Of a DNA stretch of 64,000 bases, positions 25,378 to 33,309 are shown piece by piece. The stretch's first letter is position 1. Every line of letters begins with the position of its first letter. The stretch spans positions 62,001-126,000 of the forward strand of contig NZ_JBLKRT010000005.1 of NCBI RefSeq assembly GCF_047607445.1, written 5' to 3'. The DNA is from Crystallibacter sulfonylureivorans_A. Lineage in GTDB: Bacteria > Actinomycetota > Actinomycetes > Actinomycetales > Micrococcaceae. The notes under the pieces are model-generated. The model was not told the DNA's origin. It did no database searches and saw only the letters and a program-made list of their open reading frames with translations. Made by a program: the position numbers and the translations under genes.

Positions 25378-26495
25378 AGGTCCTGATCGCACCGGACAAG
25401 TTCAAGGGAACGCTGTCGGCGGGCGAGGCTGCCAATGCGATGGCCGACGGCGTGCTGCGGGTCTATCCGGACGCGCACGTCCAGCTGCTTCCCATGGCCG
25501 ACGGCGGCGAGGGCACCTTGGAGGCCGCCCTGGCCGCCGGTGCCGTGGAGCACACCGACCGCGTTGTCGGACCGTTGGACCGCGAAGTGACTGCATCCTG
25601 GGCCTTGCTGGAAGGCCCGGACCGCAAGACCGCCGTCATTGAAACCGCGCGGGCCTCCGGGCTGCTGCTCACCGAGCCCAGCGTGCAGTCCGCGCTGGCG
25701 GCCCATTCCTACGGCAGCGGCCAGCTGATCGAGGCGGCGCTGAATGCCGGCGCCACCGAAATCGTGCTGGGTGTCGGCGGCTCCGCCATGACGGATGGCG
25801 GGTCCGGGGCGCTGCGCGCCCTCGGGCTGAGCATCTACAACGACGGCGGCGCCGAAGTCCTGCTCGGCGGTGCGGCTTTGGCAACCGCCCATCTCCTTGA
25901 TTCCTCCGGTCTGGACCCGCGGTTGGCCAAGACCGTCATCCGGATAGCGGCCGATGTGGCGAATCCCCTGTACGGCCCGGACGGTGCCGCGCACGTCTTC
26001 GGTGCACAGAAGGGAGCCGATGCGGTCTCGCGCCGGCTGCTCGACGAAGCGCTGCAGCGGTGGGCGCAGCTGCTGCTTCAGGCAACCGGCCGCGATGTGA
26101 ACGTGGCCGGTGCCGGTGCGGCGGGTGGTTTCCCGTCCGGCTTCATGGCCCTGGCCGGTGCCGGCGTGGAGCGAGGGTTCGAGGTCGTCGCAGACCTGGT
26201 GGGGCTGGATACCGCCCTGGCTGATGCCGATCTGGTGCTGACCGGCGAGGGCTCGCTGGACCGGCAATCGGAGTTTGGCAAGGTGCCGTTGGGTGTGGCC
26301 GGACGCGCCCACGAGCGGGGAATCCCCGTCGTCGTCGTGGCAGGTCAGATCAGCTTGCCGCCGGACACGCTGGCCGAACACGGCGTGCAGGCGGCCGCCA
26401 GCTTGGTGGACGCGGCCCGCAGCGAGGAGCAGGCGATGGCCCACGCCGCACGCTATGTCACCTTGGCCACTCAGCATGCCCTGGAAGGGGCCTGA
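25374..26495 (+). CDS. Glycerate kinase (GarK/GlxK family)
   Basis: 373 residues, full length. It starts KVLIAPDKFKGTLSAGEAA and has the family blocks PMADGGEGTLEAAL, GVGGSAMTDGGSGALRALG and LTGEGSLDRQSEFGKVP. It phosphorylates D-glycerate with ATP to 2- or 3-phosphoglycerate (the position depends on the subfamily). It is coupled to the upstream GDPD, so glycerol-derived or glyoxylate-derived carbon may feed into glycolysis; that link is inference. Confidence 0.95.
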   Translation: MKVLIAPDKFKGTLSAGEAANAMADGVLRVYPDAHVQLLPMADGGEGTLEAALAAGAVEHTDRVVGPLDREVTASWALLEGPDRKTAVIETARASGLLLTEPSVQSALAAHSYGSGQLIEAALNAGATEIVLGVGGSAMTDGGSGALRALGLSIYNDGGAEVLLGGAALATAHLLDSSGLDPRLAKTVIRIAADVANPLYGPDGAAHVFGAQKGADAVSRRLLDEALQRWAQLLLQATGRDVNVAGAGAAGGFPSGFMALAGAGVERGFEVVADLVGLDTALADADLVLTGEGSLDRQSEFGKVPLGVAGRAHERGIPVVVVAGQISLPPDTLAEHGVQAAASLVDAARSEEQAMAHAARYVTLATQHALEGA

Positions 26496-26510
26496 GCCAG
26501 CGGCCAGACC

Positions 26511-26516
26511 TATCAT
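26511..26516 (+). promoter_or_regulatory. -10 box, leaderless start of membrane protein gene
   Basis: TATCAT with a 6-nt gap to the ATG at 26523. Confidence 0.5.
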
Positions 26517-26522
26517 GAGGGC

Positions 26523-27035
26523 ATGAGCAGTACCTTGGTCCCGTCCTCCGCGGCAGTGCGTCAACGCTTCCTTCCATCCCTGGTGCTCTGGCTTGCCCTC
26601 CCGATGGCCGTGCTGGTGCCGCTGTGGGTGGTGGCAGGACGGGCGTTGTTCGGGATTGGCGGCCAAATGGTGCTCTGGCTGGGCATCAGCCTGGGTCCGG
26701 TCCTGCTGGCACTGCTGTTGCTCAGTGGCCTCAAGCTGGCAGAGGCGGCGCGCCGGGGTGTGGTGCTTCCGGTGCGGGCCGTCGTGGCGCCGGCGCTCGC
26801 TTGGCTGTCGGCGATCGCCTTTGGTTTCACCGTCCCGGATTTCGGCGGCGGTGCCGGCGACGGCGCATCCATCATGTCGCTGTTGGCCGGTCCGTCCGCC
26901 CTCGGGATGTCCACTGCGCTGTGCAACCCGTGCGGCATCATCGCCTTGGCGCTGACCATCGCAGCCACGGTGTTCGCTTTTGCTGCCGCGGCTGATGGCA
27001 AGAAGTCGGCAACCCCGCGACGGAGGCGTGGCTAG
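26523..27035 (+). CDS. Four-helix membrane protein of unknown function
   Basis: 170 residues with four hydrophobic helices (about 17-40, 46-70, 88-108, 134-155), a Gly/Asp-rich loop between helices 3 and 4, and a basic C-terminus (KKSATPRRRRG). I do not recognise a named family. Its TAG interlocks with the TAG of the convergent SulP gene in the four bases CTAG, so the two coding regions end on the same bases. Confidence 0.75.
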   Translation: MSSTLVPSSAAVRQRFLPSLVLWLALPMAVLVPLWVVAGRALFGIGGQMVLWLGISLGPVLLALLLLSGLKLAEAARRGVVLPVRAVVAPALAWLSAIAFGFTVPDFGGGAGDGASIMSLLAGPSALGMSTALCNPCGIIALALTIAATVFAFAAAADGKKSATPRRRRG

Positions 27036-28678
27036 GGCTGTTGCGTCTCGCGGTTCCGCCGGACGTGGCTGCGTGCATGGTCCACCGCAGCGTCCAGCTC
27101 CCCGAACAGGTGTTTGTGGTGCCGCAGCGATTCCAAGACGCCCACCCGGCGGACCAGCTGCAGATGCCGGTCCTGGATGCCCTTGATGAGCACGGTGATG
27201 CCCCGGCGCTCCAGGGCGGTGACCAAGTCGGCAATGACCTTCGCACCGGTGGCGTCGAGGATCTGCAGTTGAGACATCCGGATGATCACCACCTGCACGT
27301 TGCGGATGGCGCCTGCCCGCTCCAAGACACGATCCGCCACACCGAAGAAGAGGGCGCCGTCCAGTCGAAACACCGCAATCTGCTCGTCGCCGTCCTGGGC
27401 GGGGCCGGGGATTTCTTCGCGGTGCACACCGCTGGAATTGACCAGTGACCGGAGGGCGAAGAAGGCCGCAGCCACGATGCCGATGGCCACGGCCTGGATC
27501 AGGTCGAAGGACACCGTGATGATCGCGGTGATGATAAAGACGGTGGTGTCCGCCCGGGTGGAGCCCAGCACGCTGCGCAACGTGTTGAGCGAGACCATCC
27601 GAAAGGCGGTCACCATCAGCACGCCGGAAAGTGCGGCCAGCGGGATCTGCGAGACCGGCCCGGTGGCGAAATAGACCACCGCCAGCAACACCAGAGAATG
27701 CACGACGGCGGAGGCACGGGTGCGTGCGCCGGCCCGGAGGTTGACGGCCGTGCGGGCAATGGCCCCGGTGGCCGGCATGCCGCCAAAGAAACCGGACGCC
27801 AGCGAGGCCAAGCCCTGCCCCACCAGTTCGCGGTCCGCGTCGTACGGCCCGGTGTCGGAGATCGAGGCCGCCACTCGGGCAGAGAGCAGTGACTCGATGG
27901 CGGCCAACGCAGCGATGGTCACGGCCGGTCCGGCCAGCGCTGCAACCATGGCGAAATCGACGGATGGCAGGGACGGCGCTGGCAGGGCACTGGGCAGGGC
28001 GCCGATTCTGGTGACATCCAGCCCGGCCAGCTGGGCCACAAGCGTGGCGACGATGATGCCGATGATCGAACCGGGCAGCTGGGGATGGATCTTGGGCGCC
28101 CCAAGCATGATGGCGGCAACGATCAGCACCAGGACAACGGGCCAGAACATGCTGGCCAGGGACGCGGTGCTCAAAGCCTGGATCGCCGAGACCGCTGCGT
28201 TCGTACTCGGGCCCGGCGCCGTCCCGAAGGCAGCCGGAATCTGCTGCAGGAAGATGATGACGGCGATTCCCAGCGTGAAGCCTTCGATCACCGGCCACGG
28301 GATGTAACTGACCGCGCGGCCCAGCTTCAGCACCCCGGCGACGAGTACCACCAGCCCGGCCATCAGGGTCACCACGGCCAGTGAGGAGAGGCCGTAGTTG
28401 GCGAGTACGGGTGCCAGCACCACCACCATGGCTCCGGTGGGACCGGACACCTGGATGTTGGAGCCGCCGAATACCGCGGCGACAATGCCGGCAATGATGG
28501 CAGTGATCAGTCCGGAGGCGGCGCCGGCGCCGGAACTCACGCCGAAGGCCAGTGCCAGCGGCAGGGCAACAATGCCGACCGTGATGCCGGCCATGAGGTC
28601 GTTTTTCCACGTGCGCGGAAGCTGGGCGTAATCCGAAGCGCCAGGCAGCAGGGCGGAGGCTCCCTTCAAAGCCTTCAC
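27032..28678 (-). CDS. SulP-family anion transporter with STAS domain
   Basis: 548 residues. The N-terminal 410 hold the SulP membrane domain (about 12-14 helices; GVSSGAGAASGLITAI, SGPTGAMVVVL), and about 430-530 is a cytoplasmic STAS domain (VFRLDGALFFGVAD, ILDATGAKVIADL). SulP proteins carry sulfate, bicarbonate or dicarboxylates. The GTG start overlaps the ArsR stop codon (GTGA), so synthesis is coupled to the regulator. No sulfate-assimilation gene is next to it. Confidence 0.93.
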   Translation of the reverse strand: MKALKGASALLPGASDYAQLPRTWKNDLMAGITVGIVALPLALAFGVSSGAGAASGLITAIIAGIVAAVFGGSNIQVSGPTGAMVVVLAPVLANYGLSSLAVVTLMAGLVVLVAGVLKLGRAVSYIPWPVIEGFTLGIAVIIFLQQIPAAFGTAPGPSTNAAVSAIQALSTASLASMFWPVVLVLIVAAIMLGAPKIHPQLPGSIIGIIVATLVAQLAGLDVTRIGALPSALPAPSLPSVDFAMVAALAGPAVTIAALAAIESLLSARVAASISDTGPYDADRELVGQGLASLASGFFGGMPATGAIARTAVNLRAGARTRASAVVHSLVLLAVVYFATGPVSQIPLAALSGVLMVTAFRMVSLNTLRSVLGSTRADTTVFIITAIITVSFDLIQAVAIGIVAAAFFALRSLVNSSGVHREEIPGPAQDGDEQIAVFRLDGALFFGVADRVLERAGAIRNVQVVIIRMSQLQILDATGAKVIADLVTALERRGITVLIKGIQDRHLQLVRRVGVLESLRHHKHLFGELDAAVDHARSHVRRNRETQQP

Positions 28679-29079
28679 CGTAACGGAGCCTCTTCGACGG
28701 CGGCTCCTGCCGTCGACGGGACGGACTCGCCGGCGGGCTGGCTGAAGCCGGCTAGCTGCTGCGTAGTGGTGTGCAGGAGCTGCTGTAGCAGGCTGCGTGC
28801 CACGGTCAGCAGGTCGGCCACTTGCGGATAGGCCAGGCGGTAGAACACCTGCACGCCGCGCCGCTGTGCCACAACCAGGTTGTATCGCCGCAGCACTGCC
28901 AGATGCTGGGAGAGATTCGACGCTTCCTGGTTCGTGCCCTGCATCAGTTCGGTCACGGTCACCTCTGCTGTATCTGCGAGCAGTTCCAGTACCCGGATCC
29001 TCACCGGATGGGAGAGCCCCTTGAACAGATTCGCTTTGACTTCATACAACGGGGCATCGGCGGCGGGAAAGCGGTCCAC
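28675..29079 (-). CDS. ArsR-family winged-helix regulator (cysteine-free)
   Basis: 134 residues. The HTH and wing are clear (VTVTELMQGTNQEASNLSQHL, then LRRYNLVVAQRRGVQVFYRL). It has no cysteine at all, so neither the classic ELCVCDL metal site nor a thiol-redox switch is possible. It is the first gene of a coupled operon with the SulP transporter and probably autoregulates it. A TATGAT -10-like box lies about 40 bp upstream of the start. The ligand is unknown. Confidence 0.9.
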   Translation of the reverse strand: MDRFPAADAPLYEVKANLFKGLSHPVRIRVLELLADTAEVTVTELMQGTNQEASNLSQHLAVLRRYNLVVAQRRGVQVFYRLAYPQVADLLTVARSLLQQLLHTTTQQLAGFSQPAGESVPSTAGAAVEEAPLR

Positions 29080-29154
29080 GGGATTCCTTCAGAAGTTCAC
29101 TACTTTAGGAGTCCATCATATAACGGAGGCGGGTACCGCTGTGGCGATGCAAAA

Positions 29155-29193
29155 CGCCCGCACCCGGCCTGTTGCAGGGCCTGGGTGCGGGCG
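29155..29193 (-). terminator. Rho-independent terminator of the P450-1 transcript
   Basis: CGCCCGCACCC (29155-29165) pairs with GGGTGCGGGCG (29183-29193), with an inner GGCC/GGCC extension, and is followed on the minus strand by TTTT. It lies 44 bases beyond the P450-1 stop. Confidence 0.75.
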
Positions 29194-29236
29194 TACGGGA
29201 AGCTATTGGCTCAGGGCCGGTGCCGGCCGAGCCGGC

Positions 29237-30412
29237 TCAGGCCGGAACAACCTCAAGAACGGGCAGGCTGTCCAAGCCGCGGCTGGAGTTGTTGATCTTG
29301 CGCACTCCCTCGCCGACGGTAAACGACTTCACCCGGCGGCGGAGCGCGTCGAGCACCGCGAAGGCCTCAAGCCGGGCCAGGCCCTGCCCTGCACACCCAT
29401 GCACTCCGTACCCGAAGGACAGGTGGTCGATCGGGTTGCGTTCCACCCGGAAGGCGTCGGGATCCTGGTAGTGACGGGGGTCCCGGTTTCCAGCACAGAA
29501 GAGGAGGGCCACCTGGGAGCCGGCCGGGATGACGGTGCCGTCAACATCGACGTCCCTCGTGGTGCCGCGGCCTTGGGCGTGCATCAACGCCTCATAGCGG
29601 AGCGTCTCGTTGAAAGCTGCCGGAATGAGCGAGGCGTCCTGTCGGAGCAGTTCATACTGGTCGGGGTTCGCGCCAAAGGCCGCGATGGCGTTGCCGATCG
29701 CCGCGATCGTCGTGTCCAGGCCGGCCGCCACGTACTGGTGCACGATCTTGCCGCAGTTCGCGGCCGGTATCTCGCCGCGGTGACCGGCGTCGAAAATGGC
29801 CCGGCCCATGCTGCCCTCAACAAGTTCCTCGCGCTGAAGCGTGGTGGCCCAGTGGAACAGTTCCCCGGCCAGCGGGAAGTTCTGCGCGGTGCGTTCGTTC
29901 ATCGGGCCGAGCACATTGAATGCCGCAGCCCCCCAGTCCAGGATCTTGTTGCGGACGTCGCCCTGCACCCCAATGAGGTCCAGCACCACCTGAAGCGGGA
30001 GTTCGCGGGCAAGGTCCCCGATGGCGTCGAACGAGCCGCGCTCCACCAAGCCAGCCACCAGATCGTCGGCCTTCTGGTCAATGCTGGCCTTCAGTTTGCG
30101 CAGCGCGCGGGGGGCGAGGTTCTCGGTGAGGGCGCTTCGCAGGGCCTCGTGCTGCGGCGGATCCGTGGCCAGGCTGGTGCCGACCAGGGCGCCGTTCATG
30201 TCCGGATTGAAGGCGACGGAAGTCGACGAGAAGGCCTCCCAGTTGCCGAGGGCTTCACGAATCTCCCGGTACCGGGTCAACACCCAGACGTCATTCTTTT
30301 CAAGTCGCACCGCCGCGGCCTGCTCGCGCAGTGCTGTGAATGCCGGGTAGGGATCGAGCAACACTTCGTCGGACCAAAGGTCGATATCGGACGTCTGCAA
30401 CACTGCAACCAT
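29237..30412 (-). CDS. Cytochrome P450 (P450-1)
   Basis: 391 residues from the preferred ATG; the frame is open to 30478. Haem-binding loop FGYGVHGCAGQ with Cys340, I-helix AAGLDTT (oxygen activation, Asp-Thr pair), K-helix ETLR and the HEALR C-helix region are present. It is a soluble class I-type bacterial P450 needing a ferredoxin; a [3Fe-4S] ferredoxin gene is 0.8 kb away. It resembles P450-2 at 35850-37031 in layout and haem loop. It is downstream of, and co-directional with, the HtaA-fold gene. The substrate is unknown but presumably imported by the adjacent ABC system. Confidence 0.95.
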   Translation of the reverse strand: MVAVLQTSDIDLWSDEVLLDPYPAFTALREQAAAVRLEKNDVWVLTRYREIREALGNWEAFSSTSVAFNPDMNGALVGTSLATDPPQHEALRSALTENLAPRALRKLKASIDQKADDLVAGLVERGSFDAIGDLARELPLQVVLDLIGVQGDVRNKILDWGAAAFNVLGPMNERTAQNFPLAGELFHWATTLQREELVEGSMGRAIFDAGHRGEIPAANCGKIVHQYVAAGLDTTIAAIGNAIAAFGANPDQYELLRQDASLIPAAFNETLRYEALMHAQGRGTTRDVDVDGTVIPAGSQVALLFCAGNRDPRHYQDPDAFRVERNPIDHLSFGYGVHGCAGQGLARLEAFAVLDALRRRVKSFTVGEGVRKINNSSRGLDSLPVLEVVPA

Positions 30413-30546
30413 TCCGTGGCACCTCGCATCGTGTAGAGGGCGCAGCAAGCGGCAGGCGCTTGTGCGGGCTTCGGGCATTGATCGTGACCCGGATCATGTG
30501 TCCGACGCCACTATGGCTATCCAACGGCTTCCGCCCGCATAACACA

Positions 30547-30589
30547 AATGAATGTTTTGAATGTGATTTATGCGCTCTGTGCATTCATT
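30547..30589. repeat. Inverted repeat between HtaA and P450-1 genes
   Basis: AATGAATG (30547-30554) and CATTCATT (30582-30589) are perfect inverted arms 27 bp apart, in an AT-rich gap. They lie about 140 bp upstream of the P450-1 start. No U-tract follows, so it may be a regulatory site rather than a terminator. Confidence 0.4.
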
Positions 30590-30600
30590 GCCGCCACAGC

Positions 30601-31059
30601 CTAGGGGGTTGCCGGGTAGAGGATCACCGGACTCAGCGCGGTGCCCGCCGGGTACTGGCCACCCAGCAGGAAGGCGCCTTCGCCGGTGAGGGCTGCGGCG
30701 AAGCTGGCCGGGCCCGTCGATGTCTCGGGTTGCCGGGTCAGCCGGGAGATGGCCACGAACCGTTCCTGGCTGCTGCCGCCGCGTTCACGGATGAGCAGAA
30801 CCGCTCCGGCATCGTCGAAGTCCAATCGTGGGTCCTGAAATTCGACGTCGAGCATGCCCCAGTGTCCGCTCAATCTGACCGAGCCGGCGAATTCCATGCT
30901 GCCGCCGGGGCCAGTTGCGGCCTCGCCTTCCCGCAGCGGAAACCAAAAACCTTCCGGGCGCCTCTCTGCCGGCTCTTTGAGGTCGATCCGGCCGTCGTCG
31001 AGCGACTCGATGTAGGCCGTCAGGCTTGTCTTGATTGGCCAGAGTATTCCTGCGCCCAT
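30601..31059 (-). CDS. Stand-alone cytosolic HtaA-fold (haem-binding-type) protein
   Basis: 152 residues covering one whole HtaA-type domain: ILWPIKTSLTAYIESL opening (Tyr16), FAGSVRLSGHWGMLDV core (His66), DPRLDF strand, and the closing LTGEGAFLLGGQYPAGTALSPV (Tyr136). In Corynebacterium, HtaA domains bind haem through Tyr and His and are secreted or wall-bound; this one has no signal peptide or anchor, so it should be cytosolic. It precedes P450-1 on the same strand and is divergent from the ferredoxin. The ATG at 31059 has AGGGAG five bases upstream. A role in haem supply to the P450s is a guess. Confidence 0.82.
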   Translation of the reverse strand: MGAGILWPIKTSLTAYIESLDDGRIDLKEPAERRPEGFWFPLREGEAATGPGGSMEFAGSVRLSGHWGMLDVEFQDPRLDFDDAGAVLLIRERGGSSQERFVAISRLTRQPETSTGPASFAAALTGEGAFLLGGQYPAGTALSPVILYPATP

Positions 31060-31254
31060 GACTGCTCCCTGCACTAGCCGTGTCCGGATCGGTTCCAGGC
31101 ACGTGATGGATGTTGACGTTACAAGAACGCGCCCGGATATGGTTTCCGCCGCGTCGCTTTACGGGGTGAATTTTCACACGACAATATGTATTCTGAGCGT
31201 AAGCAAGATCACAAACCGTATTAGTGCGGGTTGGACAATACGAGGAAGGTCAAG

Positions 31255-31443
31255 ATGAAGATTGTTGTCGACTGGGCGCGGTGCGAGGGGCATGGGCTGT
31301 GTGAAGAAGCAGCCCCTCAGCTGATGCACCTCGACGACGAGGGGGAACTGGTCGTGGACGTTGAAGACGTAGACGCGGCGAACCTCGAAGCAGCTAAGGC
31401 TGCCGTCCGCGTCTGCCCCGTGGCGGCCCTCCGGCTCGCATGA
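31255..31443 (+). CDS. [3Fe-4S] ferredoxin for P450
   Basis: 62 residues, typical of short actinobacterial ferredoxins that feed P450s. Cluster ligands are Cys10 and Cys16 (RCEGHGLCEEAAP; the usual second Cys is His, giving 3Fe-4S) and Cys54 (VCPVAAL). AGGAAGG lies five bases before the ATG. It is divergent from the HtaA/P450-1 unit and upstream of the ABC genes. No ferredoxin reductase gene is in the module, so it must borrow one from elsewhere. Confidence 0.95.
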   Translation: MKIVVDWARCEGHGLCEEAAPQLMHLDDEGELVVDVEDVDAANLEAAKAAVRVCPVAALRLA

Positions 31444-31702
31444 CGGCGGGCGGGCTCCGCCGCGGGACGGGTCTCCCGAGTACAGCGAGGGCGACCCGCA
31501 CCAAGAGAAGGCGCTGATGCGTTGGTCGCAGCGCGACGGATCCGGGACGGCAGTGGCCCTGAACTACCGGATCCCAGTGCCGCGTCTGCGCAAACTGAGT
31601 GTCAAGGCTCCTGATCCCGCGTCTGCGGCTTAGTCGGGCGCGTCAAAAACAGTGCAATTCGTGCAACTAAGGCGTTGCGCGACTGCCACACAAGGAGGTG
31701 CT
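31444..31702 (+). other. Gap between ferredoxin and ABC genes
   Basis: Holds a possible gene remnant (frame open from 31442 to the TAG at 31631) and a repeat cluster at 31653-31680: TGCA-N5-TGCA (31653-31665) overlapping GTGCAAC-N6-GTTGCGC (31661-31680), the latter with one mismatch. The repeats sit just ahead of the Shine-Dalgarno of the leader ORF and may be an operator. I could not place a convincing promoter. Confidence 0.4.
31517..31633 (+). pseudogene. Possible 5'-truncated gene remnant
   Basis: The frame from the first ATG encodes 38 residues, but it is open without any start codon back into the ferredoxin gene and reads plausibly throughout (for example SPEYSEGDPHQEKALMRW, then LNYRIPVPRLRK), with high third-position GC. 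It has no Shine-Dalgarno sequence. It could be the tail of a lost gene or chance. I do not recognise the family. Confidence 0.25.
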
Positions 31703-31780
31703 GTGCAGTACTCGTTTACACAGGTGGTCCCATGCCTTCACGGCCCGGGTCCCGCGCTCTGGGACTGGATGCCGCGATGA
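31703..31780 (+). CDS. Leader ORF translationally coupled to the ABC ATPase gene
   Basis: 25 codons from GTG. A textbook Shine-Dalgarno, AAGGAGGTG (31692-31700), sits just upstream at the right distance, and the TGA (31778-31780) overlaps the ATG of the ATPase gene as ATGA. The ATPase gene itself has no good Shine-Dalgarno, so ribosomes reading this ORF probably deliver its translation. The peptide (ending LWDWMPR) matches nothing I know. Confidence 0.5.
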   Translation: MQYSFTQVVPCLHGPGPALWDWMPR

Positions 31781-33309
31781 GCACAACAGCACGACTCGAA
31801 GTGCGCGGGTTGTCGAAGACATTCGCGGGAGTGACGGTGCTCGCCGACGCCCAGCTGGTCATCGAGCCGGGCGAGGTGCACGCGCTCGTCGGACAGAACG
31901 GCTCCGGGAAATCGACACTCATCAAACTCATTAGCGGCGTCTACCGAGCAGATCCGGGTGGCGAAGTCTTCGTCGACGGACACCGCATCGGCACACCAAT
32001 CAACCCTGGCGGCCTGCATGAGGAAGGCCTGGCCTTTGTGCATCAGGACCTTGGCCTGGTGAACGACCTCAGCGTGCGTGAGAATGTCCGGGTGGGGCGC
32101 CATGCGACCCGGCCGTTCACGGGATGGATCGACAAGGCCCGGGATACCGAGGCGGTACAGCAAGCCTTCGATTTTCTGGGCGTCCAGATAGATCCGCACG
32201 CCAAGGTCGCAACGCTCAAGCCAAGCGAACGCGTCGCCGTCGCCGTTGCACGTGCGCTCCAGGAGCGCACGCCCGGCAGCGGCGTTGTTGTCTTCGACGA
32301 GTCGTCCCGCGCCATTCCACACGAGGCGCTCGACGACTTCTACGGGATGATCCGGCTGCTCGCCGACCAGGGCACCGCCGTGCTGATTGTCAGCCATGAC
32401 CTCAGGGAAGTGCTGCGGATAGCCGACCGGGTCACGGCGCTGCGCAACGGCAGCGTGGTGGAAATGGGCGTGCCGACGGCTGAACTGGACGAGGCGGCGC
32501 TCACCCGGCTGGTGTTGGGCCACAACGGCGAGCTGGACGATTACGCCAGCTCGATGCCCGCTACCTTAGGCGACGGTGGCGTTGCGCTGCGAAACCTCAG
32601 CGGCGGACGTATTCGCGGGGTGAGCGCGCAGATTAGACCCGGCGAGGTAGTGGGGTTCACGGGCACTGTCGACTCCGGCCTGTCCAGCCTGGCGCCCCTG
32701 ATCGGTGGTGCCATCCAGGGCCAGGGGCAGGCGGTGGTGGCTGGAAGGACGCTCGATCTGGGTTCGTCGTCCCCGTCGGCTGCCTTGCGCGCAGGGATCG
32801 CCTACATCCCGCAGGACCGCCACGGCGAGGGCCTCGCTACCGAGCTCACCGTCGAGGAAAACGTGACGATCCCGCATCTCAAGCTGAAGGGGAGGCCCTG
32901 GTGGTCGGGCGGACGGTGGCAGCGGTCGGAAACCAACGCTGTTCTGGCCGGCTTCGACGTGCGCCCGCATGATCCGCGCGCGGTGGTCGCCACCCTCAGC
33001 GGCGGCAACCAGCAAAAGGTGCTGATGGGCAAGTGGCTGCTGGGAGGACCTAGCCTTCTGGTGCTTGATGACCCGACTCAGGCGGTAGACGTCGGAGCGC
33101 GCGGTTCGGTGTTGCGTGCCACCAGGCAAGCAGCCGTCGATGGCGCCGCCGTCGTCCTGTGCAGCAGTGAACCGGATGACCTGGTGTCAGTGTGCGACCG
33201 CGTCCTTGTACTGAACGAGGGGGAAGTGGCCGTGGAGTTGGTTCGACCGTTTACAGCTGAAGACATTCTCGCCGCAGTGTTCGGCGCTACCGATGGAGGA
33301 CTGGAATGA
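31777..33309 (+). CDS. Ribose-type (CUT2) ABC importer ATP-binding protein
   Basis: 510 residues with two fused nucleotide-binding domains, like RbsA/MglA. Domain 1 has Walker A GQNGSGKST (39-47) and Walker B VVVFDES but a decayed signature (LKPSERVAV). Domain 2 has a decayed Walker A (GFTGTVDSGLSS), a perfect signature LSGGNQQKVLMGKW and Walker B LLVLDDPTQ. It energises uptake through the permease gene that it overlaps (ATGA at 33306). Longer in-frame starts exist (31675 TTG, 31732 ATG), but MSTTARLEVRG matches the family's N-terminus. Confidence 0.9.
   Translation: MSTTARLEVRGLSKTFAGVTVLADAQLVIEPGEVHALVGQNGSGKSTLIKLISGVYRADPGGEVFVDGHRIGTPINPGGLHEEGLAFVHQDLGLVNDLSVRENVRVGRHATRPFTGWIDKARDTEAVQQAFDFLGVQIDPHAKVATLKPSERVAVAVARALQERTPGSGVVVFDESSRAIPHEALDDFYGMIRLLADQGTAVLIVSHDLREVLRIADRVTALRNGSVVEMGVPTAELDEAALTRLVLGHNGELDDYASSMPATLGDGGVALRNLSGGRIRGVSAQIRPGEVVGFTGTVDSGLSSLAPLIGGAIQGQGQAVVAGRTLDLGSSSPSAALRAGIAYIPQDRHGEGLATELTVEENVTIPHLKLKGRPWWSGGRWQRSETNAVLAGFDVRPHDPRAVVATLSGGNQQKVLMGKWLLGGPSLLVLDDPTQAVDVGARGSVLRATRQAAVDGAAVVLCSSEPDDLVSVCDRVLVLNEGEVAVELVRPFTAEDILAAVFGATDGGLE

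Noticed and set aside
25092..28610. Very long minus-strand open frame (over 1100 codons) through GDPD, glycerate kinase and SulP
   Set aside because: Composition is Arg/Gly/Pro/Gln-rich, it overlaps four well-supported genes, and it has no domain of its own apart from shadows; high GC depletes stop codons.
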